64,000 nucleotides of DNA from Photobacterium kagoshimensis (GTDB lineage: Bacteria; Pseudomonadota; Gammaproteobacteria; Enterobacterales; Vibrionaceae), in the NCBI RefSeq assembly GCF_050337045.1, contig NZ_JAKJSO010000020.1:1-64000 (forward strand). Reading direction: 5' to 3'. This document shows, piece by piece, positions 34,736 through 43,117 of the stretch (position 1 is the first letter of the stretch; each line of letters starts with the position of its first letter). Below the pieces are notes generated by a model, which had not been told where the DNA came from, did no database searches, and saw only the letters and a list, made by a program, of their open reading frames with translations. The position numbers were made by a program, and so were the translations under genes.

Positions 34736-36066
34736 GCGATAGTCCTTTCTTGTTGTTCTGGTACGTTTTCAATTTCACGGGTGTGGTTAGCAATCATTTG
34801 CTCGGCAACAAAGTGGCCAGTACTGATTGCTACACCGCTGCCGCAGCCTTCTGTGACAGGATCGTAGTGAGACAATAATGCGCCTGCACAGTAAAGGTTT
34901 TCGATAGCTTGTCCTTGGCGAGATGGCTGTAGGGAGGCATTCGCTTTGACGCCCATTTTCATGAATGGATGGGCTTGTGTGCTAAAGAAATCGTGTTGAT
35001 ACCAGTTATCGCGATGTGGAATCGTGGATAAATCCAGATTAAAAATAGGTTCAATCACCGCTTGACGTTGTGCTTGCATGCCGTGGCTAAAAAAGCTGCC
35101 AGTGGCAATCAGAAAGTGGTCAGCAACAAGTGGCATTTCACGGTGATTTCGGGTGTAGATTCTGGCTAATTTGCCATTTTCAAACTCACCACGCTTTACT
35201 TCGTCACCAGCAAGAATAAGTCCACCAAGGGCTTTGTAGCGTGATTTCATTGCTTCTTCTAAACGTATGCCAAGTAGTGATGGCGGCATAGTTGGTAATT
35301 CACAAATGGTAAAGCCAGTTAAGCCTTCAAGTAGCTTGATGGTTGCTGCGCCATCGCCGTTGCCGAATACCGAAGGTAGAACAACCAGATCAGCTTGGCC
35401 GACTTGTTGAATTAATGATTTAGCAAAAGCATGTAGTTTAGATTCATCGCGCAATACTCGTGAAATATCAATAGAGCGGAATTCGCAAGGATTACGTTGC
35501 ATGATTTCAAAATCAGGCAATTCTACAGCTGCGGTCGTGACCGTTACATCAGCAAATTGTGGCAGCTTAGAAACGTTATCTGCGGTTAATTCTGGTTGGA
35601 AGTCACGGAAACCATCAACGGTTACTAACGCAATACGTGTTAACCCTTGTTGTGGTTCAAACATAGGAAAAGGGTGCACGGTTTGTTGTGATAACCAAGT
35701 CGCACGAAATGTTCCCATTGGAGTAAGGCGCAAGTGATTGGTTTCATCACCTTGTGTTGTCAGTTGAACGCCACATTCAGCCATCATGGTTTGGTACCAA
35801 TCAAGCGCATTTTTCACGTTTGACTGACCAATCTTACAATAAGGGTGGTCAGGCTGTTGCTGCTCTAAGGCAGAAAAAGCGTCGAACGGATGCGTGACTA
35901 GTTCACCATTAGGTAAGCGACCTAATAGATCGATAGAACCTGAAGAGAAGTGTAGAGCACTTTGTCCTGCAGCAATCACTGCTGTTTTTAAACCTGCTTC
36001 AGCACAACGAATGGCACAGCTTAGGCCAGCAACACCACCGCCGATAATTAAGCTATCAAATTTCAT
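34732..36066 (-). CDS. glpB: Anaerobic glycerol-3-phosphate dehydrogenase subunit B
   Basis: A 444-aa FAD-binding protein with an N-terminal Rossmann motif (SLIIGGGVAGLSCAIRCAEAG, residues 5-25) and a C-terminal GALLSHYDPVTEGCGSGVAISTGHFVAEQ typical of GlpB. It is part of the soluble GlpAB dimer. It overlaps glpA by 4 nt and glpC by 4 nt, so the subunits are translationally coupled. Confidence 0.95.
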   Translation of the reverse strand: MKFDSLIIGGGVAGLSCAIRCAEAGLKTAVIAAGQSALHFSSGSIDLLGRLPNGELVTHPFDAFSALEQQQPDHPYCKIGQSNVKNALDWYQTMMAECGVQLTTQGDETNHLRLTPMGTFRATWLSQQTVHPFPMFEPQQGLTRIALVTVDGFRDFQPELTADNVSKLPQFADVTVTTAAVELPDFEIMQRNPCEFRSIDISRVLRDESKLHAFAKSLIQQVGQADLVVLPSVFGNGDGAATIKLLEGLTGFTICELPTMPPSLLGIRLEEAMKSRYKALGGLILAGDEVKRGEFENGKLARIYTRNHREMPLVADHFLIATGSFFSHGMQAQRQAVIEPIFNLDLSTIPHRDNWYQHDFFSTQAHPFMKMGVKANASLQPSRQGQAIENLYCAGALLSHYDPVTEGCGSGVAISTGHFVAEQMIANHTREIENVPEQQERTIA

Positions 36067-37757
36067 TGTGCAACCTCACTTTGTGCTTCGCTATTCATTG
36101 TTATCGTTGGAATATCGCCGTTCGGGATGTCATTACTTGGAGTGTCATTTGTTGGGATATCGCTACCGCCAAATAGGCCTTCATAAATCCAGTAGGTAAA
36201 TTCACCTTCGCGTAGTGCATCACCCCAGAAAACAGGTTTAATGCCTTTCCAGCGCTCTTCGAGAAATTCATTTAATAGCTGGCTAGATTGGTTGCCTGTG
36301 GTTTTTCCATACTCTGAAAATAGTCCTGCCGCGCGGTATGAACACAATTCGCCTTGACATGGTCCCATGCCGACACGTGTACGACGACGTAAATCCACTA
36401 AGTTATGGACGTTTAATTCTTTAATGGCGTACTCAACCTCACCACTGGTGACCATTTCACATTCACAAATGACGGCTTGGCTTTTCTTGTCATTTTTAAG
36501 GAATTTATCTGCTCGCTCACCATGACGGTAATAAGCTGATTGGTAAACTGGCTTGGCGAGGCTCGCGGTTTTCTTGACAGATTTAGACGCTTGCTCAGAA
36601 CCGGGAAGCGGTACTTCATGGGTGCTACATGCTGTCGTATTACCGAGCTTCTTAGCCACTAAATCTGTGGTCCATTCGGCCATCATGCGGTAGGTCATAA
36701 GTTTACCGCCGGTAATGGTGATAAAGCCTTCCATACCATCACGTTCAGCGTGATCCAGTAATACGATGCCGCGGCTAATATTACGGCCACTGGTATCACC
36801 ATCAACGGCAACAAGTGGACGTACCCCCGCATAAGCACGAAGCACGCGAGTGTTAGCCATAATTGGTGCTAACTTGGTGCCTTCTTCTAATAGGACATCA
36901 ATTTCTTTGCTTGAGACGTGCAAGTCATCAATTTTGTCGTAGTCAATACGCTCAGAGGTGGTACCGATAAGTGAAATGGTGTCACCTGGTACAAGAATGT
37001 CAGCGTCTGATGGCTTACGACAGCGGTTGATCACTAGGTTGTTAATACGGTAATCAAGAATAAGCAGTGAACCTTTGGCTGGGAACATCTTGATGTTCAA
37101 ATCACCATATTCACAGATTTGTTGGCCCCAGATCCCTGCGGCATTTACCACTTGTTTAGCATAAATTTCAAAGTCTTGGCCAGTGGCTGTATTCAAGCAT
37201 TTCACGCCTTTGACGGTATCACCATCGCGGATAAGGCCAGTCACAAGGGTGTGGTTAAATAAGCGAGCGCCACGTTCAACCGCATCTAACACGTTGGAAG
37301 ACGATAAACGGAAAGGATCGATTGTGCCATCGGGCACTTTAACAGCGCCGATCATGCTTGGGTTACAGTTAGGTTCAAGGCGCAGTGCGTCTTTAGGTGA
37401 CAGCTGCTCTACATCAATATCGGCACGTGTACAGGCGTTGATGAAGTTAGCTTGGAAGTCTAGATCATCTTCTGGCAACGAAATGAAAAGGCCTTGAGTA
37501 TCTTCGACGCAGTGACGGGCAATCTTTTTTAGGATGCGGTTTTCTTGAATACACTCACGGGCTGATTCTTCATCGGTTACCGCGTAGCGGGCACCTGAGT
37601 GTAATAGGCCATGGTTACGACCTGTCGTACCTGATGCGAGATCGTCGCGCTCTATCAAAATACAGGGAATACCACGGAGCGCACAATCGCGCATGATGCC
37701 TGTGCCTGTTGCGCCACCGCCGATGATAACAACGTCTGTTTCATACCAATTGTTCAT
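36063..37757 (-). CDS. glpA: Anaerobic glycerol-3-phosphate dehydrogenase subunit A
   Basis: A 564-aa catalytic flavoprotein oxidising sn-glycerol-3-phosphate to dihydroxyacetone phosphate. It has an FAD motif (VVIGGGATGTGIMRD, about 8-22), a DAO domain and a BFD-like [2Fe-2S] region with CECEM near 430 and GPCQGELC near 470. The C-terminus carries a low-complexity repeated tail (IPTNDTPSNDIPNGDIPT) not needed by the family. It heads the operon, with a candidate operator and CRP site upstream. Confidence 0.95.
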   Translation of the reverse strand: MNNWYETDVVIIGGGATGTGIMRDCALRGIPCILIERDDLASGTTGRNHGLLHSGARYAVTDEESARECIQENRILKKIARHCVEDTQGLFISLPEDDLDFQANFINACTRADIDVEQLSPKDALRLEPNCNPSMIGAVKVPDGTIDPFRLSSSNVLDAVERGARLFNHTLVTGLIRDGDTVKGVKCLNTATGQDFEIYAKQVVNAAGIWGQQICEYGDLNIKMFPAKGSLLILDYRINNLVINRCRKPSDADILVPGDTISLIGTTSERIDYDKIDDLHVSSKEIDVLLEEGTKLAPIMANTRVLRAYAGVRPLVAVDGDTSGRNISRGIVLLDHAERDGMEGFITITGGKLMTYRMMAEWTTDLVAKKLGNTTACSTHEVPLPGSEQASKSVKKTASLAKPVYQSAYYRHGERADKFLKNDKKSQAVICECEMVTSGEVEYAIKELNVHNLVDLRRRTRVGMGPCQGELCSYRAAGLFSEYGKTTGNQSSQLLNEFLEERWKGIKPVFWGDALREGEFTYWIYEGLFGGSDIPTNDTPSNDIPNGDIPTITMNSEAQSEVAQ

Positions 37758-37882
37758 GCTCGTTTTCGCTTATTCTTGTTATTGCCATACCTAAATCACG
37801 GAGAAAAAGAACTCAATCACAAAGGTAGGGGATAAATTCCTTTTCTATGGGGGTAAATATGCCACTTTTTATGCGGGTATTA

Positions 37883-37898
37883 TTTGATCTGTTACACA
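37883..37898. promoter_or_regulatory. Candidate CRP site upstream of glpA
   Basis: TTTGA-N6-ACACA fits the CRP consensus TGTGA-N6-TCACA with one mismatch per half. It lies about 130 nt upstream of the glpA start, consistent with catabolite control of glp genes. Confidence 0.45.
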
Positions 37899-37935
37899 TA
37901 AATGAGCGAACGAACATTCGTTCGCGCTTTATGTG
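37895..37935. promoter_or_regulatory. Long palindrome, candidate GlpR operator
   Basis: The core 37906-37925 has 9-bp perfect arms (GCGAACGAA/TTCGTTCGC) around CA. The outer arms CACATAAA/TTTATGTG extend it to about 40 nt with one unpaired base. The core contains CGAACATT, a good half-site of the GlpR operator, but the second half does not fit the E. coli consensus. Position upstream of glpABC supports an operator role. Confidence 0.55.
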
Positions 37936-38094
37936 ATGGTGAGCGTATCGGTGGTGTGAGTATTTGAGCGATTAGGGTGATATTTATACGGGTGAGGGGA
38001 GGGGAAGATGAGTGAGATGGTGATTTGCATAGAGAGTTGCTTAAAGTTTCACCGTTGCTGGTTGGTGATTCATGGTTTTCGGATGCCGAATACG

Positions 38095-39273
38095 TTAAGC
38101 AACCGCTTTTCGACGCTCGTTTTGGCTATATATGTACCCTAATGGATGAAAACGAGCGCAATCACGCCCAGCGTCTTTACATTCATATAGTGCTCGGTCT
38201 GCTCGTTCGATGAGAGAAGACAGGCTATCGCCTTGGCTTAAGCTACTAATACCGACCGAGGAAGTGATGCGAAGCTTGGTGTCAATGATATCAATATCTA
38301 AGTCCAATGTGCGGATAGAGTCCAGCATGCGCTCAGCAATGTCTTGCCCTGTGGGTTGATTGCAGTTAGGTAAAAACAGAATGAACTCTTCACCACCATA
38401 ACGGCCAAATAAATCCGTTTTACGTATTCTGGATTGGATAAAGTGAGTAAAGGCTTTAAGTACATCATCACCTGCGCCATGACCCCAAGTGTCGTTAACG
38501 CGCTTAAATTTGTCGATATCGAATAAAAGAACAGTAAATGGCTGTTTGTTTTGTTCGCATGCTTCAAGGGATTTTTGCGCAAGTTGTAACAACATACGGC
38601 GGTTGTAGATCCCCGTTAGTGGGTCAAGGGTAGCTTGGCGATAAAGCCGCATTAACATATACAGTTTGGATTGCTGCGACCAAATAACCATCAAGGCTAA
38701 AACGTTTTGTAGCCAATAATCAGCCATGACCTCAGCGGTAAATAATCGCTGGGCTTTTATATCAACACCGATTTGGCATAAAGTGGTAATAGCGAGTAAC
38801 CCTAAACTCTCTTTGAGAGTGATAGGTAAAATGGTCAGCACGGCGACATGAAGGATCGGTAATAGGGTATAACCGTATTCTGCACCGCTGTAAACATGTG
38901 GGAAATCAAGCACTGAAATGCTGTAGATATAGAAAGCATTTATCATTAGCACTAGGGTTACCATGCTCCACTGAGCTTGATTAAGCCTCATATGGTGCTG
39001 TGAGTGCCACGCAACTAAAAATAAGCCCCCGCCCAGCATAAGCCTTGCAATCGCAATGGGTGTTCCTTGGCTTTCTGGCAACAAAAATAAGTCAAATGGT
39101 ATCCATAAAACGATCAATATGCCCCACACAACCCCAAGTAAGGTGATGCGACTGCGTAAATAACCACTGCGGGTATTTCTAAAACTGGTGCTGTGTGTAG
39201 CTGTGCTCCACAAATCAGGCAGGTAGTGCTTTATTGTTCGCAATATTTGATTGATGTTTTCATGCATAACCAT
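38095..39273 (-). CDS. Membrane diguanylate cyclase
   Basis: A 392-aa protein with about six N-terminal TM segments (residues 33-215) and a GGDEF domain. The active site is GGEEF, with I-site RKTD five residues before it and FDIDKFKRVNDTWGH for metal binding, so it should be active and feedback-inhibited by c-di-GMP. The TM region resembles a MASE-type sensor but I cannot name the subtype. It is monocistronic and divergent from the hydrophobic protein gene at 39496. Its 3' end is far from glpA and unrelated. Confidence 0.9.
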   Translation of the reverse strand: MVMHENINQILRTIKHYLPDLWSTATHSTSFRNTRSGYLRSRITLLGVVWGILIVLWIPFDLFLLPESQGTPIAIARLMLGGGLFLVAWHSQHHMRLNQAQWSMVTLVLMINAFYIYSISVLDFPHVYSGAEYGYTLLPILHVAVLTILPITLKESLGLLAITTLCQIGVDIKAQRLFTAEVMADYWLQNVLALMVIWSQQSKLYMLMRLYRQATLDPLTGIYNRRMLLQLAQKSLEACEQNKQPFTVLLFDIDKFKRVNDTWGHGAGDDVLKAFTHFIQSRIRKTDLFGRYGGEEFILFLPNCNQPTGQDIAERMLDSIRTLDLDIDIIDTKLRITSSVGISSLSQGDSLSSLIERADRALYECKDAGRDCARFHPLGYIYSQNERRKAVA

Positions 39274-39495
39274 TCGGCGAGAGATATCCTTTTCTAGCGA
39301 TGAATGAGATTTAACAAATTGGTATAAATTATAAGTCAGAGATTATTCACTAGATTGAATAGATTGGCCGTGATATTGATCCAAAAAATGGCTTATTGAT
39401 GACTCATTAAATAGCGAAAGAGTGATTTAGTCGCACTTTGCGTCGCTAGTTTGTTATCTGAGAAGCAGCTATAATCCTGCACTTTGTTAATACTG

Positions 39496-40176
39496 ATGCC
39501 GATGCAGCCGATGCCTTATATTATTTTTCTTATCCCAGCTTTGCTAACTGCTCAGCTTATTTTTACTCTTGTTTTGACCAAAGGTGAGATCTGTCCTGGT
39601 CAACGTGGGCGCGTTCATAAAACACTGCCTGTTTTGCTACTGGGTTGGGTACTTGTGATCATTCAACTCCCTTTAGCCATTTTACCTTTACTGGCGCTGG
39701 CCTATTTTACGATTAAAGTGAAAACAGGGAAAACCCGTGATGCAGGTCCGTTAAATATGCTTTCCTTTGCTAACGGTTTGGCGGGGTTAGCCTTGTTGTC
39801 TGTGTTGTTCCGTGTGAATTTACCTATGGCGGGATTAAGCCTGACATTAGGTGCAACAATAGGTGCATTGTTGGCGCATACCTTACTGACCCAAGCGCGC
39901 ACTCGTCTGCAAGCTTTCCATCGCTTACTGCCATTTGGTGGTTTTGCTGGTGCAATAGTGTCGTTACCATTTTTAGTGTGGTATTTGTCTCAGTTCGATG
40001 AGGCTGCGTTAGCACCAATTACTTCGATTGTTATTGCTGCTCTCGTTGCTATGGTTGTAGCTCTGCTGGTGTGGACAGGTCACCTGATGCTGAATAAAAA
40101 AGCGAACCGTTGGCAGTTGCTAGGCGCATTGGGTTTGTTGGTGGTTTCTAGCGGACTGCAGCTGAGTTTGTTCTAA
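39496..40176 (+). CDS. Polytopic membrane protein of unknown function
   Basis: 226 aa with about six TM segments and short loops, including TKGEICPGQRGRVHKT after TM1 and RTRLQAFHRLLPFGG before TM5. No transporter or enzyme motif is visible. Start is uncertain: ATG at 39496, 39502 or 39511, none with a clear ribosome-binding site; an in-frame TTG lies at 39484. It ends with a strong terminator. Function unknown. Confidence 0.65.
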   Translation: MPMQPMPYIIFLIPALLTAQLIFTLVLTKGEICPGQRGRVHKTLPVLLLGWVLVIIQLPLAILPLLALAYFTIKVKTGKTRDAGPLNMLSFANGLAGLALLSVLFRVNLPMAGLSLTLGATIGALLAHTLLTQARTRLQAFHRLLPFGGFAGAIVSLPFLVWYLSQFDEAALAPITSIVIAALVAMVVALLVWTGHLMLNKKANRWQLLGALGLLVVSSGLQLSLF

Positions 40177-40197
40177 CGGTCAATATCACCATAAAGG

Positions 40198-40227
40198 AGC
40201 CAGCCTAACTAAGGTTGGCTTTTTTTT
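40198..40227 (+). terminator. Terminator after the polytopic membrane protein gene
   Basis: 9-bp stem (40198-40206 with 40212-40220), 5-nt loop and a T7 tract. Confidence 0.9.
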
Positions 40228-40345
40228 GCGACTTATATTTCTTCTTCCTTTTGTGCGGTAGCTTACGGATTAATTATCGATACTTATTGATAACTAACTA
40301 TGCTTAATAGTGAGTTTGATAGTGATATGACGGGGTGGAAGAAGT

Positions 40346-40534
40346 ATGGAGATCAACAATCTGCTCAAGCTTGATGGGCACATAGTGCTTGGCATTGTGA
40401 ATGAAAAATTACGCTTAGAATGTAAATCAGTCGATGAGTTACTTAGCCGTTATGAACTCGATAATGATGAGCTAATGGAAAAAATGGGAGACTTGGGCTT
40501 TCAATACGACCCGATTAACAATCAGTTTAAATAG
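40346..40534 (+). CDS. DUF4250 protein
   Basis: A 62-aa protein with the DUF4250 pattern: HIVLGIVNEKLRLECKSVDELLSRYELDNDELMEKMGDLGFQYDPINNQF. It is cytoplasmic, of unknown function. The ATG at 40346 follows GGGGTGGAAGAAGT. A terminator follows at 40541. The pattern is close enough to be sure of the family. Confidence 0.8.
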   Translation: MEINNLLKLDGHIVLGIVNEKLRLECKSVDELLSRYELDNDELMEKMGDLGFQYDPINNQFK

Positions 40535-40540
40535 TTGTTG

Positions 40541-40574
40541 AACGCCTCTATCCGCGATCAGAGGCGTTTATTTT
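40541..40574 (+). terminator. Terminator of the DUF4250 gene
   Basis: 9-bp stem (40541-40549 with 40560-40568), 10-nt loop, then TTATTTT. Confidence 0.8.
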
Positions 40575-40749
40575 ATGCAACCAATTCACCTTGTTGTATT
40601 TTAAAAGCTGTAATAACCCATAGTTGATCGTTCAACATCGCAATCAATGTCTCAGTTTATTAAAAAGATAAAGGGATCCCCTTTAGGGCGATTAAGCTAT
40701 TTATCATGCTGGTCGCTGGTAACTGTTATTATTCATAATTGAGCTTCAT

Positions 40750-41838
40750 ATGATGCAAGATATTGCTTTTACTGGGAAGGGGAAGGTCTATTTTGATGAA
40801 CAGCAGCAACAACAACTTGAGAAAGGGATTCGTTTATTAGTTGGTGCATCTTCGCTTTTGATCTTTTTGATGGCAGTCGATTTGATGACATCAGATTACA
40901 GCCCATATTCAACGAAGCTTCATTTTTTCATATTGGTAGTCGTTACATTCTTATCGAGTTTTATATTTTGGTGGCTTGCTGGACGAACATATAACGACGC
41001 GAAATGGAAGCCATTATCTATTTTGCTAGCTGGCTTGTTTAGCCTTTTTTGGGCGGTTTTATCCATCGTTCTTAATCATCCATCACACTTACAAACCGTC
41101 TTTTTGTATGGTGAAATCTATATCTTGGTTTCCGTGGTTGCTTTTTTTGGTTACCGGCCTGCATTGTTACTCGCTGCTACTCCTATTGTGTGCGCATTTT
41201 TAATTGCGAGTCCTAACTTAACACCAACCTTGTTTTTTGCTTATGCATCAAAACTGTTATTAGCTTTGTGTGTCAGTGAATATCTTAACCACTGTTTTCG
41301 TGATCTTGTTTTACTAAATTACGATAGCCGTAATTTAAAACATCAATTAAAAGCAGTGAGTTTGATCGACCCAGTTACGCAGCTTCATAATAATAGGCAT
41401 TTCAATATTGAATTAGACCGGGAAGTTATGTCAGCTCGACGCAGTAAACTTCCGCTTTCAGTGTTAGTTATTAATATACAACCTATCCGTTTATATACTT
41501 TTACCTGTGGCCATGAGGCAAGCGATGAGTTACTGCGGATAGTATCGAAAGCCTTAGAGCACGGTGCTTATCGGCCACGAGATTTTATCGCACGAATTAG
41601 CGTGGATGAATTTGCCTTGATATTGCCTGAGACAAATGGAGAGGGCGCCGCGATTGTGGCTGAAAGAATAGAGGCTAACATACACAATAGCTGTGATTTG
41701 TGGATAGAAAGAGACTTGCATACCGAGCTGTTAATGAAATCAGCGATCGTTGAGTGGAATCAACATATGAGTATGAAAACACTATTGAATCGAATTAAAC
41801 GCGCCATTACTAAGATAAATACTTACGACATAGAGTAA
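40750..41838 (+). CDS. Membrane protein with degenerate GGDEF domain
   Basis: 362 aa with about six TM segments (25-180) and a C-terminal GGDEF fold. The active-site motif is SVDEF, and the metal/substrate loop reads VINIQPIRLYTFTCGHEASDEL, so the first metal Asp is Asn and the substrate Asn is lost. DPVTQLHNNRHF replaces DxLTxLxNR. Catalysis is therefore unlikely; it may bind nucleotide or act as a c-di-GMP receptor or partner. Two adjacent ATG codons could start it, without a strong ribosome-binding site. Confidence 0.82.
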   Translation: MMQDIAFTGKGKVYFDEQQQQQLEKGIRLLVGASSLLIFLMAVDLMTSDYSPYSTKLHFFILVVVTFLSSFIFWWLAGRTYNDAKWKPLSILLAGLFSLFWAVLSIVLNHPSHLQTVFLYGEIYILVSVVAFFGYRPALLLAATPIVCAFLIASPNLTPTLFFAYASKLLLALCVSEYLNHCFRDLVLLNYDSRNLKHQLKAVSLIDPVTQLHNNRHFNIELDREVMSARRSKLPLSVLVINIQPIRLYTFTCGHEASDELLRIVSKALEHGAYRPRDFIARISVDEFALILPETNGEGAAIVAERIEANIHNSCDLWIERDLHTELLMKSAIVEWNQHMSMKTLLNRIKRAITKINTYDIE

Positions 41839-41972
41839 TGCATAATTAAATTCGTAGTGTATTAGGATCAATTACTTATCAATGCCCCTCATTAGAGCCA
41901 AGCAGAGGTATCGTGCAAACTTCGCTTTGGTTGACTTTAAAAAGGATTGAGGGGGATTGTATTAGTAACCGA

Positions 41973-42884
41973 TTACGCCGGTTTAATCCCTTCTAAGTGC
42001 GTCTGGCACTGCTGACGGGCTGTCGCAAAAAAAGCCTGCAAATAATGGCGTTGGTTTTCTGATGCGCGAATAGCCGCATACAAGCGCCGCCACAATCCCT
42101 TGCCTAACGGTTTACTGACGATTAATCCCTGCCGAGCAAAGTCATGAATTGCCCAATTAGGTAAAGCGGCTACCCCGAGATCGGCTGACACCATCTGCAC
42201 CAACATCAAAGTATTATCTGCTTGTTTCCATTTTTTCGGTTCGATATTAGCGGGTTGTAGGAAGTGCTTCACTATATCTAGACGGCTCTTTTGAACGGGG
42301 TAGCTCAGCATGGTTTGCTCAAGAATGTCTTCTGGTTCGATAAAATCTTTATCGGCTAATGGCGATTGTGGCGAAACGACCAAGCGCATTTCAAAGTCGA
42401 ATAGTGGCTCGTAGTGCACTTCATTACGAGGTTGAATATCTGATGTGATCACTAAATCTAATTCTCCAGCGGTGAGCGCAGGTATAGGCTCAAAACCAAA
42501 ACCCGAAGAGAAATCGAGCGAAACCGAAGGCCAATGGATTTGGTATTCCTTTAAAGCGGGCATGAGCCATTGAAAGCAAGAATGACAGTCAATTGCCATG
42601 TGTAATCGACCATGGGCATCTTCTTTTAAATTGGCAAGAGCGTGCTCGGCTTTGGTGATTCGAGGAAATATTTCATCAGCCAGTTTCAGTAGGATATCCC
42701 CTTCAGGGGTGAAGCGTACAGGGCGCGTTTTACGCAAGAAAAGTTGCCCACCTAAGCGCTGCTCTAAGTCTTTCAACTGATGTGACAGGGCTGACTGCGT
42801 TAAGCAAAGGGTATTTGCGGTGGCGGTTAACGAGCCTGTATCGCGTAATACCGATAGGGTGCGGAGATGCTTTATCTCGATCAT
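41973..42884 (-). CDS. metR: LysR regulator MetR
   Basis: A 303-aa LysR protein matching MetR: MIEIKHLRTLSVLRDTGSLTATANTLCLTQSALSHQLKDLEQRLG, then FRKTRPVRFTPEGDILLKLAD-like region and the homocysteine-responsive effector domain. It activates metE and other methionine genes with homocysteine as coactivator. It is divergent from metE, as in enteric bacteria, and a perfect MetR site lies in the shared spacer. Confidence 0.94.
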   Translation of the reverse strand: MIEIKHLRTLSVLRDTGSLTATANTLCLTQSALSHQLKDLEQRLGGQLFLRKTRPVRFTPEGDILLKLADEIFPRITKAEHALANLKEDAHGRLHMAIDCHSCFQWLMPALKEYQIHWPSVSLDFSSGFGFEPIPALTAGELDLVITSDIQPRNEVHYEPLFDFEMRLVVSPQSPLADKDFIEPEDILEQTMLSYPVQKSRLDIVKHFLQPANIEPKKWKQADNTLMLVQMVSADLGVAALPNWAIHDFARQGLIVSKPLGKGLWRRLYAAIRASENQRHYLQAFFATARQQCQTHLEGIKPA

Positions 42885-43019
42885 TAGCTTTCTTCAATAT
42901 CCGTTTGAATAAATTAATCAAATTCAATGTAACTGTATTCAATGGCAGTGTAAACATCTAGATGGCTAGATATAGCCGTGAGTAATATGAAGGAATTGCA
43001 ATATGATTATTATTGATTA

Positions 43020-43032
43020 TGAATTTTATTCA
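43020..43032. promoter_or_regulatory. MetR-binding site upstream of metE
   Basis: TGAA-N5-TTCA, an exact match to the MetR consensus, about 86 nt before the metE start in the metR/metE spacer. Several further TTCA/TGAA half-sites lie in 42915-43060. Confidence 0.7.
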
Positions 43033-43117
43033 AATTGAATGTGAGTTATTCGAGATTGTTCAAAGGGAGCGGGTGCGGCATTGTTTAGACATCCAGACTT
43101 CTGAAGGAATTAGAATA

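Noticed and set aside
43013..43117. N-terminal extension of MetE
   Set aside because: The frame is open upstream but crosses the MetR-site region and lacks MetE sequence. AAGGA before ATG 43118 decides the start.
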